Source: Bin5 sp965208965 (GTDB taxonomy: Bacteria > Chloroflexota > Anaerolineae > Caldilineales > Caldilineaceae). From it: a stretch of 64,000 nt of DNA. Below are positions 9,961 to 18,877 of the stretch, in pieces (position 1 is the first letter of the stretch; each line of letters opens with the position of its first letter). Below the pieces are notes generated by a model. The model worked only from the letters and a program-made list of their open reading frames with translations. It made no database searches and had not been told where the DNA came from. The translations under genes and the position numbers were made by a program. The stretch covers positions 1,860,001 to 1,924,000 of the forward strand of contig OZ242384.1 of the NCBI GenBank assembly GCA_965208965.1. The letters are read 5' to 3'.

Positions 9961-11229
9961 TCAGTTTTTGGCTTTTGGTGAGCGGCGCTGATCGGGGCGA
10001 CTCACCGGGCTGCTTCCTGTTGAATGACGGTTCAGGATGGTGTCAGGGCCTCCAGCGGCTGCTGTGTTCTGCGGCGGGACGGGGAGGCGGGTGGCGCCAG
10101 GGAACCGGGCGCCGGCGCGTGTCGCGGCCGGCCGCGGACGATGTGGGCGATGGCCCGGGCGGCGTTCAGTCTGATGGTCGCCGTGTGTCCGTAAGATGGC
10201 GTCGACGCCATCAAATTTGGGTATGGCGAGCGAGCCGGGCACGGCCCCGCGCACGGTTTTGAGGGCGGGCATGCGCTGGTCGACGGCGCGGCGCTGCCAC
10301 TGAAGGATGTTGCGCGCCATGATCACTCTGTCTGTGAAGGGCGCAAAGCCGTAGTCGCCGAGCAGCGCGTTGAGGCCGGTCTGGTAGGCGCGGACACCGA
10401 TGTAGGCGCGGTGGACCAGGGGGGCTTCTGCGATGCGTTGCAGGGCGAAGTCAAGCAGCAGATGGGCGTTGCGCGTGTCGGGATCGTTGGTGTCGACCCA
10501 GAGGCGGAGCCAGGCGCCGCTTTTGCCCCAGAGAATCTGGACGCAGCCGGCGAGGCCGGGGCCGCGGTCGTCGTCGAGCACGTAGCCGGACATGTGGACG
10601 TGGTGCGGGTTGGAGAGGATGGGCGGGATGCGGTCCTCTTCGGGTTCATTGGGCGCGGGCCCGGTCTCCAACTGCTGGATGGGCAGGGGGGTTGTGCGAT
10701 GGTAGAGTTTTTCGAGCTCGGCCGCGTCCGCGGGTTGCTGCGGTCGCAGCGCTGCATCGGACGGGTCCCGGGGCGCGCTGTCCAGGCGCCAGACGGTGAC
10801 CTGTGTTAGGGGCGCGAAGCCGGCCTGTCGGAAGGTATTGACGAGGAGCGGCTGGTCGGGCAGGTCGCTGAAGAGGCGGCAGACGTTTTTGCGGAAGATT
10901 TGCTGGGCGCTGTAGGTCAGCAGTTTTTGCCAGATGGCCGGGTGGCCGCGATGGGCGTCGAGCGCGGGGGAGAGCAGGGTCACGTCGGCTTCGTGCGTGT
11001 GGGGACGGATGCGCAGCTGGATGAGGCCTTCGCGGGCGAGGCCGTTTTCTTCCTGGCGCAGGACGTAGGTGAAGGAGCTGTGGCGGTACCAGGGAAAGCA
11101 GGAGCGGAGTGCGGTTCGCACAGGCGAATTTGATTGCAGCAGGGTGCGCTCGATCTGGAGGGGCGTAGAAACGTTGCGCAGGCGCTGCAGAAGCAGGGCA
11201 TCGCCTAGATAGAAAGGGCGAAACGACAA
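9961..11229 (-). CDS. GNAT family N-acetyltransferase-like protein, C-terminus uncertain
   Basis: The 422-residue frame opens MSFRPFYLGDALLLQRL and contains two GNAT-like halves: residues 45-130 with beta strands and a long helix, and residues 150-320 with LRPQQPADAAELEKLYH and a segment QILWGKSGAWLRLWVDTNDPDTRNAHLLLDFALQ, typical of acetyl-CoA-dependent acyltransferases. After about residue 340 the reading frame becomes arginine/proline/histidine-rich, like the shadow frames of this genome. The adjacent frame in 10032-10214 instead reads HTATIRLNAARAIAHIVRG, so a one-base frameshift near 10200 is likely and the real stop may be 10032. It lies upstream of the R3H gene, from which the IS5 element separates it. 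Confidence 0.6.
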   Translation of the reverse strand: MSFRPFYLGDALLLQRLRNVSTPLQIERTLLQSNSPVRTALRSCFPWYRHSSFTYVLRQEENGLAREGLIQLRIRPHTHEADVTLLSPALDAHRGHPAIWQKLLTYSAQQIFRKNVCRLFSDLPDQPLLVNTFRQAGFAPLTQVTVWRLDSAPRDPSDAALRPQQPADAAELEKLYHRTTPLPIQQLETGPAPNEPEEDRIPPILSNPHHVHMSGYVLDDDRGPGLAGCVQILWGKSGAWLRLWVDTNDPDTRNAHLLLDFALQRIAEAPLVHRAYIGVRAYQTGLNALLGDYGFAPFTDRVIMARNILQWQRRAVDQRMPALKTVRGAVPGSLAIPKFDGVDAILRTHGDHQTERRPGHRPHRPRPAATRAGARFPGATRLPVPPQNTAAAGGPDTILNRHSTGSSPVSRPDQRRSPKAKN

Positions 11230-11454
11230 ACGGGCGTTCTCCTGAACGGATCGCGATAGTTATGGGCGTATTGTACTTGATTGCGGTGGGTGTGGCAAGG
11301 GAAGTTTTCAGCTTGGGCGCATCCCGCATTTGGGGTGGGAACGGCAGGGGGAAGGGGCGACGCGAGGCGAGGCGGTGGTACGGCCAGTTCTACTGCGAGG
11401 CGCCTGCAGCGGTCCAGGGCTCTTGTCGTAGAGGTCAGACGGCCGCCGCGTCAG

Positions 11455-13254
11455 TTACTGACACTCCATCAGGGGAGACCAGTCAAATCCAGTGGGTACG
11501 GTTAGAGTATATCCACTCAGATCCTGGCCCGTCACTTCGATGTGGAGTTCCTGATCCGAATTCTTTACTACCGTCTTGTTATGGCCGGCATATCCTGCTA
11601 CTGAACAGGCAGGCCACCAATCGGCTGGTTCGCCTCGCCAAATCCCTAAGGTGAAGTAATCGGCGGCTTCCAGCAGGCCGGGGTCGACAGCTTCCACAAT
11701 CCAGAATCTGCCGTCCAGCCCGGTGCGTTTTGCAACTACATCCGGATCGTGGCGTAGCGGCCAAAGACTCTCGCCCTCACGTCGCCAAGCGGACAGTGTG
11801 ACCCAAACTTCAGGCATTGGATTGCCTCTGTCATCCAATACCCTGCCCCTGACAGCGAACTGCCTGGCCTTACAAAAGTCGGGTAGGGTCGGGTTGCCCA
11901 GATATTGTTCAAGCAAGCGGGCCGCTTTGCTGTCGTACTCGGACAGGTCACTCAGTCCGAATTGAGTGCGAAACATATCGGGTCGAAGCCAGTGTACGAC
12001 CATTTCGGCCCAGTATTCTTGGCTCACGGTGGACTCATACCTGCCGGCCCACAGTCCGGCCTCCATCGCTCTCAAGTAGGTCTGATTGCGAGCCTGCTTG
12101 AATCTGGGTTCGCGATTGGCCTCCCATTCCTGGACGCGAATCGCATAGTCCAGTGCGTGGGCTATCTCATGAATCAGTGTCTCGTTGCAATGATAGGTTG
12201 TCATTGCGGGGGCAACCACGGCTTGTCCATAGGATGTTTCACCCCACACTCCCGCAAACTTTGAATCAGAGTAATCGGCGAATTCCGGCAACTGCGAAAG
12301 CCCGCCTTTGTCTCTGTCGTATAGCAGAATCCTGGTGTTCTGCGATGCCAACACGTCGAGCAGGTCAGGACGGTCCGTCACCATACTGAAAAGGGTGGCC
12401 TGCGCTCGCCGCAGTTCCTCGTTCGGGACTGATTCGGGGGCCAGAATTGGTATACCGCCTGCATCCAGATATTTCTGGTAGTAGGGGTCTGCATTCAGGT
12501 GCGGGGGCGGCCCGCCGCCGGTGTGATGTGCGGTAACCAGACTGCTGTGCAACCACCCAAGTGTGTCGCCGTCCACACAACAGAATCTGTACCATCCGCC
12601 CGATTCGTCCACCACTTCGACCAGCCGGTCCCGTTCCTGAACCTTGCCGATGATGTCGTAGTCCATTCCGGGTCCTGTGCGAACGTTACCCAGCTGAACA
12701 TGGACGACCAGTACCTTGCCGATGGTGACCCTGGTGGGGGTTGGGATTGCTGTCGGCGTCGGGCTGGCAGTCTCCTCTTGGCTGCCGCTGACTTGCGCTT
12801 CGTTCTGGTCCGACAGTGACTGGGCTTGCTCTCTCCAATCGGACGGAATAACGAGCCGCTGTTCCAGTTCCTGGATTCTGGTTTCCAGTATGAGAATCCA
12901 ATCTTCTGCACTCATCTCTTTGTTGAACCCTATGTTTCTCCAGTCCAGAGCACTCGACAGAGCCAGGAGCCGGTTCTCTATGATCTTTAGATTTGCTTCT
13001 GTGTTTTGGGCAAGGGTGATGTACTGCAGTGCTGGGATTTTTGGACCGGACAGGTAGAAGGTCAGGTAGATGGCCAGCACTGTCAGGAGCAGGAATCTGA
13101 ATAGCCGCCTCATCCTGAAAGGCCGACGACTGTGGGTGCCAGTAAACCCGAATCCACATTTGACGCAATGCGTTTCGTCGAGATGATTGGGCTGGCCGCA
13201 CGGGCACTGTTTGATGCCGATTTTCCAGTCGACTTGCACTTTTCTCGGACTCAT
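11455..13254 (-). CDS. Zinc-ribbon, membrane-anchored metalloprotease with SH3 domain
   Basis: A 599-residue protein with an unusual order of domains. Residues 17-36 form a zinc ribbon (CPCG...HCVKCGFG) facing the cytosol, and a single membrane helix follows at about 50-68. A coiled-coil-like stretch and a proline/threonine spacer (near 165-175) lead to an SH3-type domain with VRTGPGMDYDIIGKV. The catalytic core has HEIAHALD (near residue 365), the zincin HExxH, with a candidate third ligand in EYWAEMVVHW. The last 100 residues resemble a carboxypeptidase-regulatory beta-sandwich (VRGRVLDDRGNPMPEVWVTL). It probably acts outside the membrane, perhaps in cell-wall turnover. The substrate is unknown, and no partner gene is adjacent. 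Confidence 0.7.
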   Translation of the reverse strand: MSPRKVQVDWKIGIKQCPCGQPNHLDETHCVKCGFGFTGTHSRRPFRMRRLFRFLLLTVLAIYLTFYLSGPKIPALQYITLAQNTEANLKIIENRLLALSSALDWRNIGFNKEMSAEDWILILETRIQELEQRLVIPSDWREQAQSLSDQNEAQVSGSQEETASPTPTAIPTPTRVTIGKVLVVHVQLGNVRTGPGMDYDIIGKVQERDRLVEVVDESGGWYRFCCVDGDTLGWLHSSLVTAHHTGGGPPPHLNADPYYQKYLDAGGIPILAPESVPNEELRRAQATLFSMVTDRPDLLDVLASQNTRILLYDRDKGGLSQLPEFADYSDSKFAGVWGETSYGQAVVAPAMTTYHCNETLIHEIAHALDYAIRVQEWEANREPRFKQARNQTYLRAMEAGLWAGRYESTVSQEYWAEMVVHWLRPDMFRTQFGLSDLSEYDSKAARLLEQYLGNPTLPDFCKARQFAVRGRVLDDRGNPMPEVWVTLSAWRREGESLWPLRHDPDVVAKRTGLDGRFWIVEAVDPGLLEAADYFTLGIWRGEPADWWPACSVAGYAGHNKTVVKNSDQELHIEVTGQDLSGYTLTVPTGFDWSPLMECQ

Positions 13255-13496
13255 CGTGGTATCGCCTGTACCAACTGTAGTCGAGAGTTAGTGGGGGTCC
13301 AGGCTGTCTATTCTGTGAGTGTAAGGCACTGGTTCGTCTTTTGCAATGATTTCGAGGGGCAGACTCTTTTGATTCAGGGGATGGGTTGCGATGGCAGGCA
13401 GCGAGGGTTGTCTGAATCAGGATTGGGGGGATTTTCTAGGATTTTCAGGATGGAAGGGCGGGGCGAGGTGGGGATTGGTTAGGGGCGCGGCGCGGT

Positions 13497-14159
13497 TCAG
13501 ACGGGCAGGAGGGCGGATGGGTTGTCCGGGGGGATGGGCTGTGCGCCGAGGGCGATGAGATGGGCGTTGTGGGGTGAGGGGAGGGTGTGGACGGGCTTGG
13601 CGTCGGCGAGGGCCTGCCGGCAGAGCGCTTCGGTTTTGCCTCCCTGGGCGGCGTGGAGGATGAGGAGACGCTGGGCGAGGGCGGCGACGCAGGCGTTGCG
13701 GCGGGAGGCGGAGGCTCCGGTGGGGCGGCGGAGACTGTCGGGGAAGGTGGATAAGAGGAGAAGGCGGCCGGCGGCAAGGGGATCGCGCCATGGGCGGGGG
13801 ATGCGCATGTTGGCGAGGCCGCGGGCGGGGCAGATGATGGCGGATGGCGACAGGGGCGGGGTGTGGTCGGAGTGGGTTGCGGGCTGGCGCAGGAGGAGTT
13901 CGAGGAACTCTTTTTCGATGGGAGATTGGAAGCCGCCGATGACGGTAATGGGGTGGCTGCGCAGGGCGCGGGCGAGGTCGTAGCTTTTGAGGATGAGGTC
14001 GCCGGGGCATTGGACTGAGCAGAAGAGGGCAGTGGGTTTACGTTCGAGGAGGGCGGGGTCGCCGATGAGAGAGACGGCGGGATCTCCTGTGGCGTCAGTG
14101 CAGGGGCGGAGGGTGGGGGGCGCGAGCGGCGAACCGGACTCATATCGTGTAATCTGCAA
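13497..14159 (-). CDS. Stand-alone DprA/Smf-like Rossmann-fold protein
   Basis: The 220 residues correspond to just the DNA-processing (Smf/DprA) Rossmann domain: VSLIGDPALL, TALFCSVQCPGDLILKSYDLARAL, TVIGGFQSPIEKEFLELLL, AIICPARGLANMRIP, GRLLLLSTFPDSLRRPT and RRNACVAALAQRLLILHAA. Full-length DprA, which loads RecA on incoming DNA, has extra N- and C-terminal domains that are absent here. Small DprA homologues of this kind are scattered in mobile and defence contexts; whether this one binds DNA or a nucleotide ligand (SLOG-type use of the same fold) cannot be told. It stands alone, upstream of a 1-kb gene-free spacer. Confidence 0.65.
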   Translation of the reverse strand: MQITRYESGSPLAPPTLRPCTDATGDPAVSLIGDPALLERKPTALFCSVQCPGDLILKSYDLARALRSHPITVIGGFQSPIEKEFLELLLRQPATHSDHTPPLSPSAIICPARGLANMRIPRPWRDPLAAGRLLLLSTFPDSLRRPTGASASRRNACVAALAQRLLILHAAQGGKTEALCRQALADAKPVHTLPSPHNAHLIALGAQPIPPDNPSALLPV

Positions 14160-15152
14160 GGAAAAGATCCTGGCTCAAGTTGGGGTGACTATACGGTGAC
14201 AGTCTCCAGGGCGGTGAGATTCAGATTGCCGACGCGGCACCGACGGTTGTAACAGTTCGATGTTGAGGACCTGTCTTTACGCTCTCGCAGTGTGTCGATT
14301 GGGCGCCGGCAGTTTGGGACCATAGCGTTCCTGCTTTTCTGTCCGCATATAGACGGCCCACTTTGGGAGGCCGTTTAACAAGGGAGGCAGCCTGCAGGTC
14401 TGTTCGGGATGTTCCTGGCTTGAATTCTGCAAGAAGGAGGAACGATCGATCCGCGAAGTCACGCGAAGTACTCCGTTCTTTGATCCACGGAGAACATCTT
14501 CTTTGTCCGCGGAGAACGCGGAGGGACGCGGAGAACACCTTTCCTTGATCCGCGAAGTTACGCGAGGCGCCGCGAAGAGCGCTAAGGGTGTATCGGATTT
14601 TCTACGCATGGCTGTGCGGCCCTTTGCGGCTCGGCCGTACCTTGTATTCGGAAATCGTTGTTCAGACAAATGTCAACAGCTCTAGACTGCGGCCTGTCTT
14701 GGCGCTCTACCTGTACGCGGCGCCTATGGGGCTCGACTGCGGTTATGCAGAGGCTGTCTCGGGGCAAGCCTGCGAACGGACAAGAAGAGATTCAGAACTA
14801 ATTTTCTACCAAGTTCCATGTACTGTCAAGTCATCAAGGGCACTACATCCACCAGGGTTACACGTTGTCAGCTGACTTGGCAAGCGTGACAGTGTAGGCA
14901 GATCGTAGGTGGTCCGCAGAGAGATCGTAGGCAGTTCGTCTGTCATTCAGCTATGTTTCGTAGAATTGACGTAGGCGGAACGTACGGAAACCGATGAATG
15001 GGCAGGGGGCTGATGGGGTTGTTCTCCAAGCGAGTTGGGGGGCAGATCGGGGTCAAGGGGTGGGGTGGACTCACGGCGGTCTGGCGCGGCAAAGCGAATG
15101 CGCTCTGTTTTGCCTAATTCGTAGTCTAGTCATTGGGGCCAACCATAACTAT
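14160..15152. repeat. Gene-free spacer with CGCGGAG/CGCGAAG repeats
   Basis: No convincing gene is seen on either strand. Between about 14448 and 14580 the sequence repeats variants of GATCCGCGAAGTCACGCGAA and CGCGGAGAACGCGGAGGGAC, a dispersed intergenic repeat type. The same family appears in the opposite orientation at about 63670-63750. At 14899-14940 there is an additional imperfect 22-bp direct repeat (two copies starting AGATCGTAGG). The open frames across this region are repeat-driven and lack start signals. Confidence 0.6.
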
Positions 15153-15590
15153 CTACCTATAAAACCTGTACTTCACGAATACCGCGACAATGACAGGTCC
15201 CCAGAATAACGCAAGCAGTGTTAGCCAGGGACCATCGAGCAGTTCTCTGATCGGCATTCTCGGAGCCGCAAGAATGAACACTGCAACTGTTGCAAGCGCC
15301 GCGAAAACAAGGAAATACTTTACTGCGTAGTTCACCCCCATTCTTCTGAAATCCGATACGTCCTTGGCTTTTTTTGCCATCAAGTAGAAAACCAGCGACA
15401 TAGTTCCGACTCCTGCCACGTGGGGCCATGTATCTATCAAGGAGAACTTGAACGGATCTTCGTTTCGAAGAGGCAGGATCTCAGATATCATGTGTCCAGT
15501 CAGTACCCCACATAACGAGAGAATAAACAACCAGGGACCTCTTGCAAGGTCCAACATAGTAAGGTTCTTAAGTTTCTCAGGGATTTTCAT
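15153..15590 (-). CDS. Small membrane protein of unknown function
   Basis: A 145-residue protein with four predicted membrane helices: about residues 19-40 (WLFILSLCGVLTGHMISEIL), 58-75 (AGVGTMSLVFYLMA), 90-112 (YFLVFAALATVAVFILA) and 120-140 (WLTLLALFWGPVIVAVFV). Short charged loops separate them, and the C-terminus is basic (KYRFYR). No family is recognised. The base composition is clearly lower in GC than the housekeeping genes, which fits its position at the start of the accessory island. The spacer to the next gene upstream (the AAA ATPase, 15785) is about 190 nt and shows nothing further. Confidence 0.55.
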   Translation of the reverse strand: MKIPEKLKNLTMLDLARGPWLFILSLCGVLTGHMISEILPLRNEDPFKFSLIDTWPHVAGVGTMSLVFYLMAKKAKDVSDFRRMGVNYAVKYFLVFAALATVAVFILAAPRMPIRELLDGPWLTLLALFWGPVIVAVFVKYRFYR

Positions 15591-15784
15591 TTCTCATTGC
15601 TTTCCTGACGAAACAGTTCAGCCATACCCAATTCGCATGGGGGATCATGTACGTTAGTGCCATTGGGCGTAATTGCTTGCAAGAGCCAGGATGCAAGGAT
15701 TCATCCGGGCTCTTCGTTTCTAACCATTGAACTGGCCCTACACGTGCTTGGTGATCTGCGGTCAATACCACGCGTTTACCCTAA

Positions 15785-16969
15785 TCAGAGATCCAGATTG
15801 GGGACGATCCGCAGCATGAATTCGTTGAACATAGGAACGGTGAAGGCGGTGTCGCCGTGGCCAGGACTCCATATCATGCCTTTGTTGATTAACTGCGCGC
15901 GGGTAGGCCCCAACGAGGAAACAGTGCGTTCCATCACCTGCGCGATGTCGCCCGACCGATGGGGGCCAGCACCCAGTCTCGCCATGGCTCTCAAGTATTT
16001 TTTCTGTGAAGGCGTAAGCCTGTCGAACCGGACAAGGAAGAAACTCTGGTCAAGGTCCGCAATAGCCCGGATGGAGGCGGGGATAAAGTTTGCCTCCGTG
16101 ATCGGGGAATCTTCTGCTACGTCCCAAAGGTGTTTCCCCCAGACCTGCAAGAAGTAGGGATAGCCTTGTGTTCGACTGACGACAGCATCAAGAACTTCGG
16201 CTTCTATCTCTACGCCCTCATCCCGGGCAGGCTTGGAAATGGCAATCCTGGCATCGCTGGATGACAGGGGCCCCACTTCGGGAAAATCGAAGAGCCTTTC
16301 CGCATAGGACTTGGCGTTGCCCATTGCGCCTCTGAGCTGCGGTAGACCGGCTCCAACCATCGTCACGGGCAGCTGCCTCTGGGCGTCCCGATGCAGGGCA
16401 GTTATCAGTGCGGCCAGTTGCTCCTTTTCGACATACTGGAGTTCATCAACGAAAAGGGCGACGCAACTGTTATCCGCCTTAGCCGCAACGCCCACAGCTT
16501 CGAAAAGGTCTTGCAGGTCTGTTCCCAGGTCGCCATTGTCCGCCAGGCCCGGCTCGGGGTCGGCGTCAAACCCAACTTCGATATCCTGGTACTTCACCTT
16601 AAGTGAGCTAGCGAAGCCCGCCAGCGCTCTCAAGGCTCTCTGGGCAAGCGCCTGCACAGCTTCCCGGTTGGAGAGTCTTATGAGTGCAGATCGCAACTGC
16701 GGCGCAATCATCGAGGGCAAAGAACGCTGTTCCGACGCCTCTATCCGCAGCGCTATCAAACCGTTGGCCTCGGCGTCTTCGGCTATCTGGTCAAGCAGTA
16801 CAGTCTTACCGACGCCGCGCAGACCCACCATCACGATACTCTTGCTGGGACGGCCAAGCCTGATTCTTTCAAGGGCGATACGCGCGGCCTCGCGAAGGTC
16901 GTCACGACCCACCATCTCGGGCGGACGTGTGCCTGCTCCCGGCGCGTACGGATTACGAATGGGATCCAT
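15785..16969 (-). CDS. AAA ATPase of the mobile Orc1/Cdc6-like type
   Basis: A 394-residue P-loop ATPase: PPEMVGRDDL opening, Walker A VGLRGVGKT near residues 48-56, Walker B CVALFVDELQYVE near 170-182, sensor-1 PVTMVGAG near 206, and ARDEGVEIEAEVLDAVVSRTQGYPYFLQVWGKHLWD in the lid. A C-terminal winged-helix-like part follows (SGDIAQVMERTVSSLGPTRAQLINKGMIW). These features match the ORC1-type/ATP-binding family found widely on bacterial mobile elements and in defence islands; its target is unknown. The gene stands alone with a basal AT-rich promoter region upstream (16970-17040). Confidence 0.78.
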   Translation of the reverse strand: MDPIRNPYAPGAGTRPPEMVGRDDLREAARIALERIRLGRPSKSIVMVGLRGVGKTVLLDQIAEDAEANGLIALRIEASEQRSLPSMIAPQLRSALIRLSNREAVQALAQRALRALAGFASSLKVKYQDIEVGFDADPEPGLADNGDLGTDLQDLFEAVGVAAKADNSCVALFVDELQYVEKEQLAALITALHRDAQRQLPVTMVGAGLPQLRGAMGNAKSYAERLFDFPEVGPLSSSDARIAISKPARDEGVEIEAEVLDAVVSRTQGYPYFLQVWGKHLWDVAEDSPITEANFIPASIRAIADLDQSFFLVRFDRLTPSQKKYLRAMARLGAGPHRSGDIAQVMERTVSSLGPTRAQLINKGMIWSPGHGDTAFTVPMFNEFMLRIVPNLDL

Positions 16970-17137
16970 ATGGCTATCTTATAGCAAAATTAGCAATCTT
17001 ACAAGAAAAACATAAACTGTCTAACTTAATTCAAATTCAACCGCAAACCTTGTTGCGTAGAGAAACAAGCCAAGACAGGTCAGTGTATTGGAGTTGCCCG
17101 GTACGAAGCGACATGAGGCAACCATACATCACACCCT

Positions 17138-17347
17138 TCAGAGTTTCCCTTCGTTTTGCCGTTCCGTCCGTACTTCGGCGTACTCTCGAAAGCCCGCGGC
17201 CGTGTCAACCGCCTCATCCAACTCTAACGCGTCTTCCAAGTCCTGAAGCCGCTGCATCAGGGCGCGGTACTCTTTCATCGATAGAACAGCCGCCGTTTTC
17301 CGCCCCTTCTCATTGACAAGATATTTCGGATTGATGTTGAGCACCAT
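17138..17347 (-). CDS. Orphan Phd/YefM-like antitoxin
   Basis: The frame is open to 17425, but the ATG at 17347 has a well-spaced CAGGAGG just upstream and is the likely start, giving 69 residues. The product has the antitoxin layout: a short beta-strand N-terminus ending in VNEKGRKTAAVLSMKEYRALMQRLQDLEDALELDEA, where the AVLSMKEYRALMQRLQDLED helix is the typical dimer/toxin-contact part. No toxin gene follows, since the next gene downstream is the unrelated AAA ATPase at 15785-16969. It may be a solitary antitoxin left after loss of its toxin. Family call rests on short motifs. Confidence 0.6.
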   Translation of the reverse strand: MVLNINPKYLVNEKGRKTAAVLSMKEYRALMQRLQDLEDALELDEAVDTAAGFREYAEVRTERQNEGKL

Positions 17348-17456
17348 AGTCCTCCTGCTTTGACAGGTTTGCCTCAGTCTCACATGTTCGCTCGCGCCGA
17401 GGACACCAGCCCGCACCCTGCGCAATCTGCCGATTTGGCATCTGTTGGCGTCCCTT

Positions 17457-17762
17457 CTACCTTGCCTCGTCCGCTTTCGTCAACAGGAGAATGTTGGACG
17501 CGGTCAGATGGAGCGCGTAAGCGGCTATGTAGTCCGGCACGATGGTCTTTTCCGCCTGCCCTTGCGCTGAAAGTTTGTTGCGCATAGGGGGAAGGCCAGA
17601 TTCCAACGCGCACCTCAGCGCCGAAAAGTGTGACTGCATGGAGGGTTGAATCAGGTCCTTATCGAACACGATCTGAAACAGGCGACCAGAATTAGCTTTT
17701 TCAGGGCAGGTCCAGCCTCTCCTTTTGCTAAATTTTTTGATGCACCTTTCAAAATCCTAGAG
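17457..17762 (-). pseudogene. Relic of an abortive-infection (Abi_C) protein, C-terminal piece
   Basis: About 100 residues are open from just after a TAG at 17760-17762 to a stop at 17457-17459. The core, ALESGLPPMRNKLSAQGQ followed by VPDYIAAYALHLTASNILLL, matches the C-terminal HEPN-like half of abortive-infection proteins (Abi_C). There is no start and no N-terminal half: upstream sequence has stops in all frames. The usual R-X(n)-H of HEPN nucleases would sit at MRNKLSAQGQ, where the histidine is replaced by glutamine, which would inactivate it. This is a decayed fragment. Confidence 0.55.
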
Positions 17763-17923
17763 ACAGTCATTCAGACACTCCTTGTATCTTCCCTGGCGAC
17801 AGTGCGCGTGCGCGCTCAGGGATGCCACATTCGCGGCTCTAAAGATCGGGCAGGTCAATACCTCATCGACATCAGTCCCACTTAGGAGTTCTTGATGGAG
17901 CCGGTCTAACGCTCACATTTCTT

Positions 17924-18625
17924 TCAGTTGTAGGGTGGACATGACACGCCGTCTTGCCCTTCCAGAATGTCAAAAGTAGAGAACAACAGGGTAGACTCGT
18001 CAGTAATGCCTGGAATCCTGCTGACAAGTGCAATCGTGTCCTGCTCAGGAGAGACGTCCACACGTGGATGCATATGAGCGTATTCCCAATGTCGCTCCTT
18101 TCCTTCCGAATCGTATGCCAGTCGCCATGTTTCCGGATAAATGACGCTTTGAAGCGAGGCGGTCAGATTAGGTGTCTTTTGTACTCTGTTGGCTGCGTAA
18201 TATCCGGCAAGCGTGTAGTCGAATGAATCCCACGCACGCACTGTTTTGCCTTCGAGGTTGATTTCGACAGTCCACATGTATTCCATGTTCATACTCTCGA
18301 CGCCATCCCGGTTGAACGTCATCTCTTGAGGGATGTCACGGAGGTGGAAGACTGCGGTCAGGGTTTCGTCTTCTAGGATGGATTCGACTCTGACAATATC
18401 AATAAATCCTGGGATATAGTCTGATGATAAGTCGTCCGCACTTTGACCAGGTCGTAGGTTGTAGTATTCCAGTTCGTCGCACTCTGTAGTAGGGGTATCC
18501 GCGTCAAAGAGAGGTTCAGGGGTAGGAATTGGGATGAGTCTGAAGGCATCTGGAGGTACTGTGCATCCAATGAGTATCGTTGCCAGTGTGGATGCTAGAA
18601 CTGTTGCTAGGACTCTTGCGTTCAT
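17924..18625 (-). CDS. Lipoprotein of unknown function
   Basis: The ATG at 18625 is chosen over an upstream one at 18640 because GGAGG lies 9 nt before it. Residues 1-21 (MNARVLATVLASTLATILIGC) are a lipoprotein signal with lipobox LIGC. The mature part of about 210 residues contains a proline/threonine stretch and then a beta-rich domain (VEINLEGKTVRAWDSFDYTLAGYYAANR). No known family is recognised. It probably sits on the outer face of the cytoplasmic membrane. It lies downstream of the Pycsar pair on the same strand, but 250 nt and an IS-end scar separate them, so a link is not implied. Confidence 0.6.
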   Translation of the reverse strand: MNARVLATVLASTLATILIGCTVPPDAFRLIPIPTPEPLFDADTPTTECDELEYYNLRPGQSADDLSSDYIPGFIDIVRVESILEDETLTAVFHLRDIPQEMTFNRDGVESMNMEYMWTVEINLEGKTVRAWDSFDYTLAGYYAANRVQKTPNLTASLQSVIYPETWRLAYDSEGKERHWEYAHMHPRVDVSPEQDTIALVSRIPGITDESTLLFSTFDILEGQDGVSCPPYN

Positions 18626-18681
18626 ACTGTGAGCCTCCATGATCTTCAGGTTTCATGAATTTGTTGTCTGTCATTTGGGGA

Positions 18682-18736
18682 TGACCTGCTCCACTATACG
18701 CCTTAGCTCGTGGTCCAGATTTTGGGACCCACTTCA
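18682..18736. repeat. 55-bp IS-end-like scar, copy 1
   Basis: A 55-bp segment begins TGACCTGCTCC and ends CCCACTTCA, with TTAGCTCGTGGTCCAG in its middle. A second copy (26458-26513) shares most bases. The right part, from GTGGTCCAG onward, resembles the right end of the IS3 element in this island (CTGGACCAGTTTTTAGGGGG). It is best read as a solo terminal repeat or excision scar of an IS3-type element. Confidence 0.5.
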
Positions 18737-18877
18737 AGGTATGGTTGGCCCCAATCGCTAGACCAGAATATGTGAAAGGCAAGGTGCTTCCGGACAGGTG
18801 TGGCCGGCGCTGACCAGAGCGCGTAGTTCCGGTCAGCCGACCTTGGACCGATGCGCTGTCCTCGCTGTATGGCATAT

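Noticed and set aside
14448..14580. Possible CRISPR array
   Set aside because: Units are degenerate, of unequal length and without unique spacers; no cas genes are present.
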